Source: Lachnospiraceae bacterium (GTDB lineage Bacteria; Bacillota; Clostridia; Lachnospirales; Lachnospiraceae). Taken from it: a stretch of DNA of 64,000 bases. The stretch lies in the NCBI GenBank assembly GCA_017396555.1, contig JAFQLS010000010.1, forward strand, positions 1 through 64,000. The letters run 5' to 3'. This document shows positions 63,848 to 64,000 of the stretch, in pieces. The notes under the pieces were generated by a model, which was not told the DNA's origin, did no database searches, and worked only from the letters and a program-made list of their open reading frames with translations. Position numbers and translations under genes: made by a program. Numbering within the stretch: the first letter of the stretch is position 1; every line of letters starts with the position of its first letter.

Positions 63848-64000
63848 ATTCTTCATCTTATTTATAAAAATTCCTTCATTTTCTCCTTAAAAGCCTCAAA
63901 ATTTGCAACAAGCTTTATTAAAAAGAAAAAGGCATTTAATGTTACATATGATGATGGAGTTTTGCAAGATGTCCGTTTTGTAGAACTTCTAAATAAATAC
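63848..64000 (+). CDS. Start of a polysaccharide deacetylase-like gene, cut by the window edge
   Basis: An open frame runs to the right edge from after a TAA at 63845-63847. From about 63920 it reads K-K-K-K-A-F-N-V-T-Y-D-D-G-V-L-Q-D-V-R-F-V-E-L-L, the start of a NodB domain with MT1 T-Y-D-D-G. No ATG/GTG/TTG with a ribosome site lies upstream in frame, so the gene may use a non-obvious start or be 5'-truncated. Confidence 0.5.
   Translation, partial: MLHLIYKNSFIFSLKASKFATSFIKKKKAFNVTYDDGVLQDVRFVELLNKY

Overview
The window reads as chromosomal DNA from a low-GC, Gram-positive anaerobe of the Clostridia, most like the family Lachnospiraceae. This rests on AT-rich intergenic DNA, AGGAGG-type ribosome sites, a GatCAB amidotransferase, clostridial-type HPr, a PPi-type phosphofructokinase, Thr/Glu-rich envelope proteins, starch-binding surface proteins, DUF4358/SGNH envelope genes and Rpn-type PD-(D/E)XK genes. 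I cannot name the species. I see no rRNA, tRNA, CRISPR array, IS element, prophage or replication origin. About four fifths of the genes lie on the minus strand.

Layout. 1-9.1 kb: a cut-off gene, a nitroreductase-like protein overlapping oligopeptidase PepF, an AEC transporter, a GNAT acetyltransferase, signal peptidase I, the primary sigma factor, a lipid kinase and aminopeptidase P. 9.2-14.4 kb: two secreted starch-binding proteins alternating with two Rpn-like nuclease genes, the second with a 21-bp coding repeat. 14.6-19.7 kb: an orphan membrane protein and a four-gene operon (PurF-like protein lacking the glutaminase cysteine, deoC, a membrane protein, a GH13 lipoprotein). 19.9-24.4 kb: an Ig-like secreted protein, a PilZ protein and gatCAB. 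24.5-32.1 kb: DUF4358 lipoprotein, two SGNH hydrolases, a cytidylate-kinase-like protein and the branched-chain amino acid ABC operon livKHMGF, in which livK carries an in-frame UAG.

32.2-39.6 kb: cell-wall genes (D,D-carboxypeptidase, LRR surface protein, L,D-transpeptidase, polysaccharide deacetylase), a HAD phosphatase whose 3' end runs into a duplicated scrap of the deacetylase gene, and a third starch-binding protein. 39.7-45.6 kb: a Csp-like subtilase, ClpX, PPi-type phosphofructokinase and HtrA. 46-54.6 kb: an envelope operon reading membrane protein A, membrane protein B, cdaA, cdaR, HPr, glmM, GT2, sugar-phosphate transferase and LCP ligase. It links c-di-AMP signalling, UDP-GlcNAc precursor supply and polymer assembly. 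54.7-64 kb: a surface 5'-nucleotidase, nadE, DUF4190 and DUF2752 membrane proteins, a Lon-like AAA+ ATPase with no protease domain, an EAL phosphodiesterase, a patatin lipase, pyridoxal kinase, a C-terminally shortened MocR regulator, and the edge of another polysaccharide deacetylase.

The strongest leads are the livK amber codon, the cysteine-less PurF homologue, the HPr-containing cdaA-glmM operon with two unknown membrane proteins, the deacetylase gene scrap, the shortened MocR protein with its neighbouring palindrome, and the Lon-like ATPase without protease.
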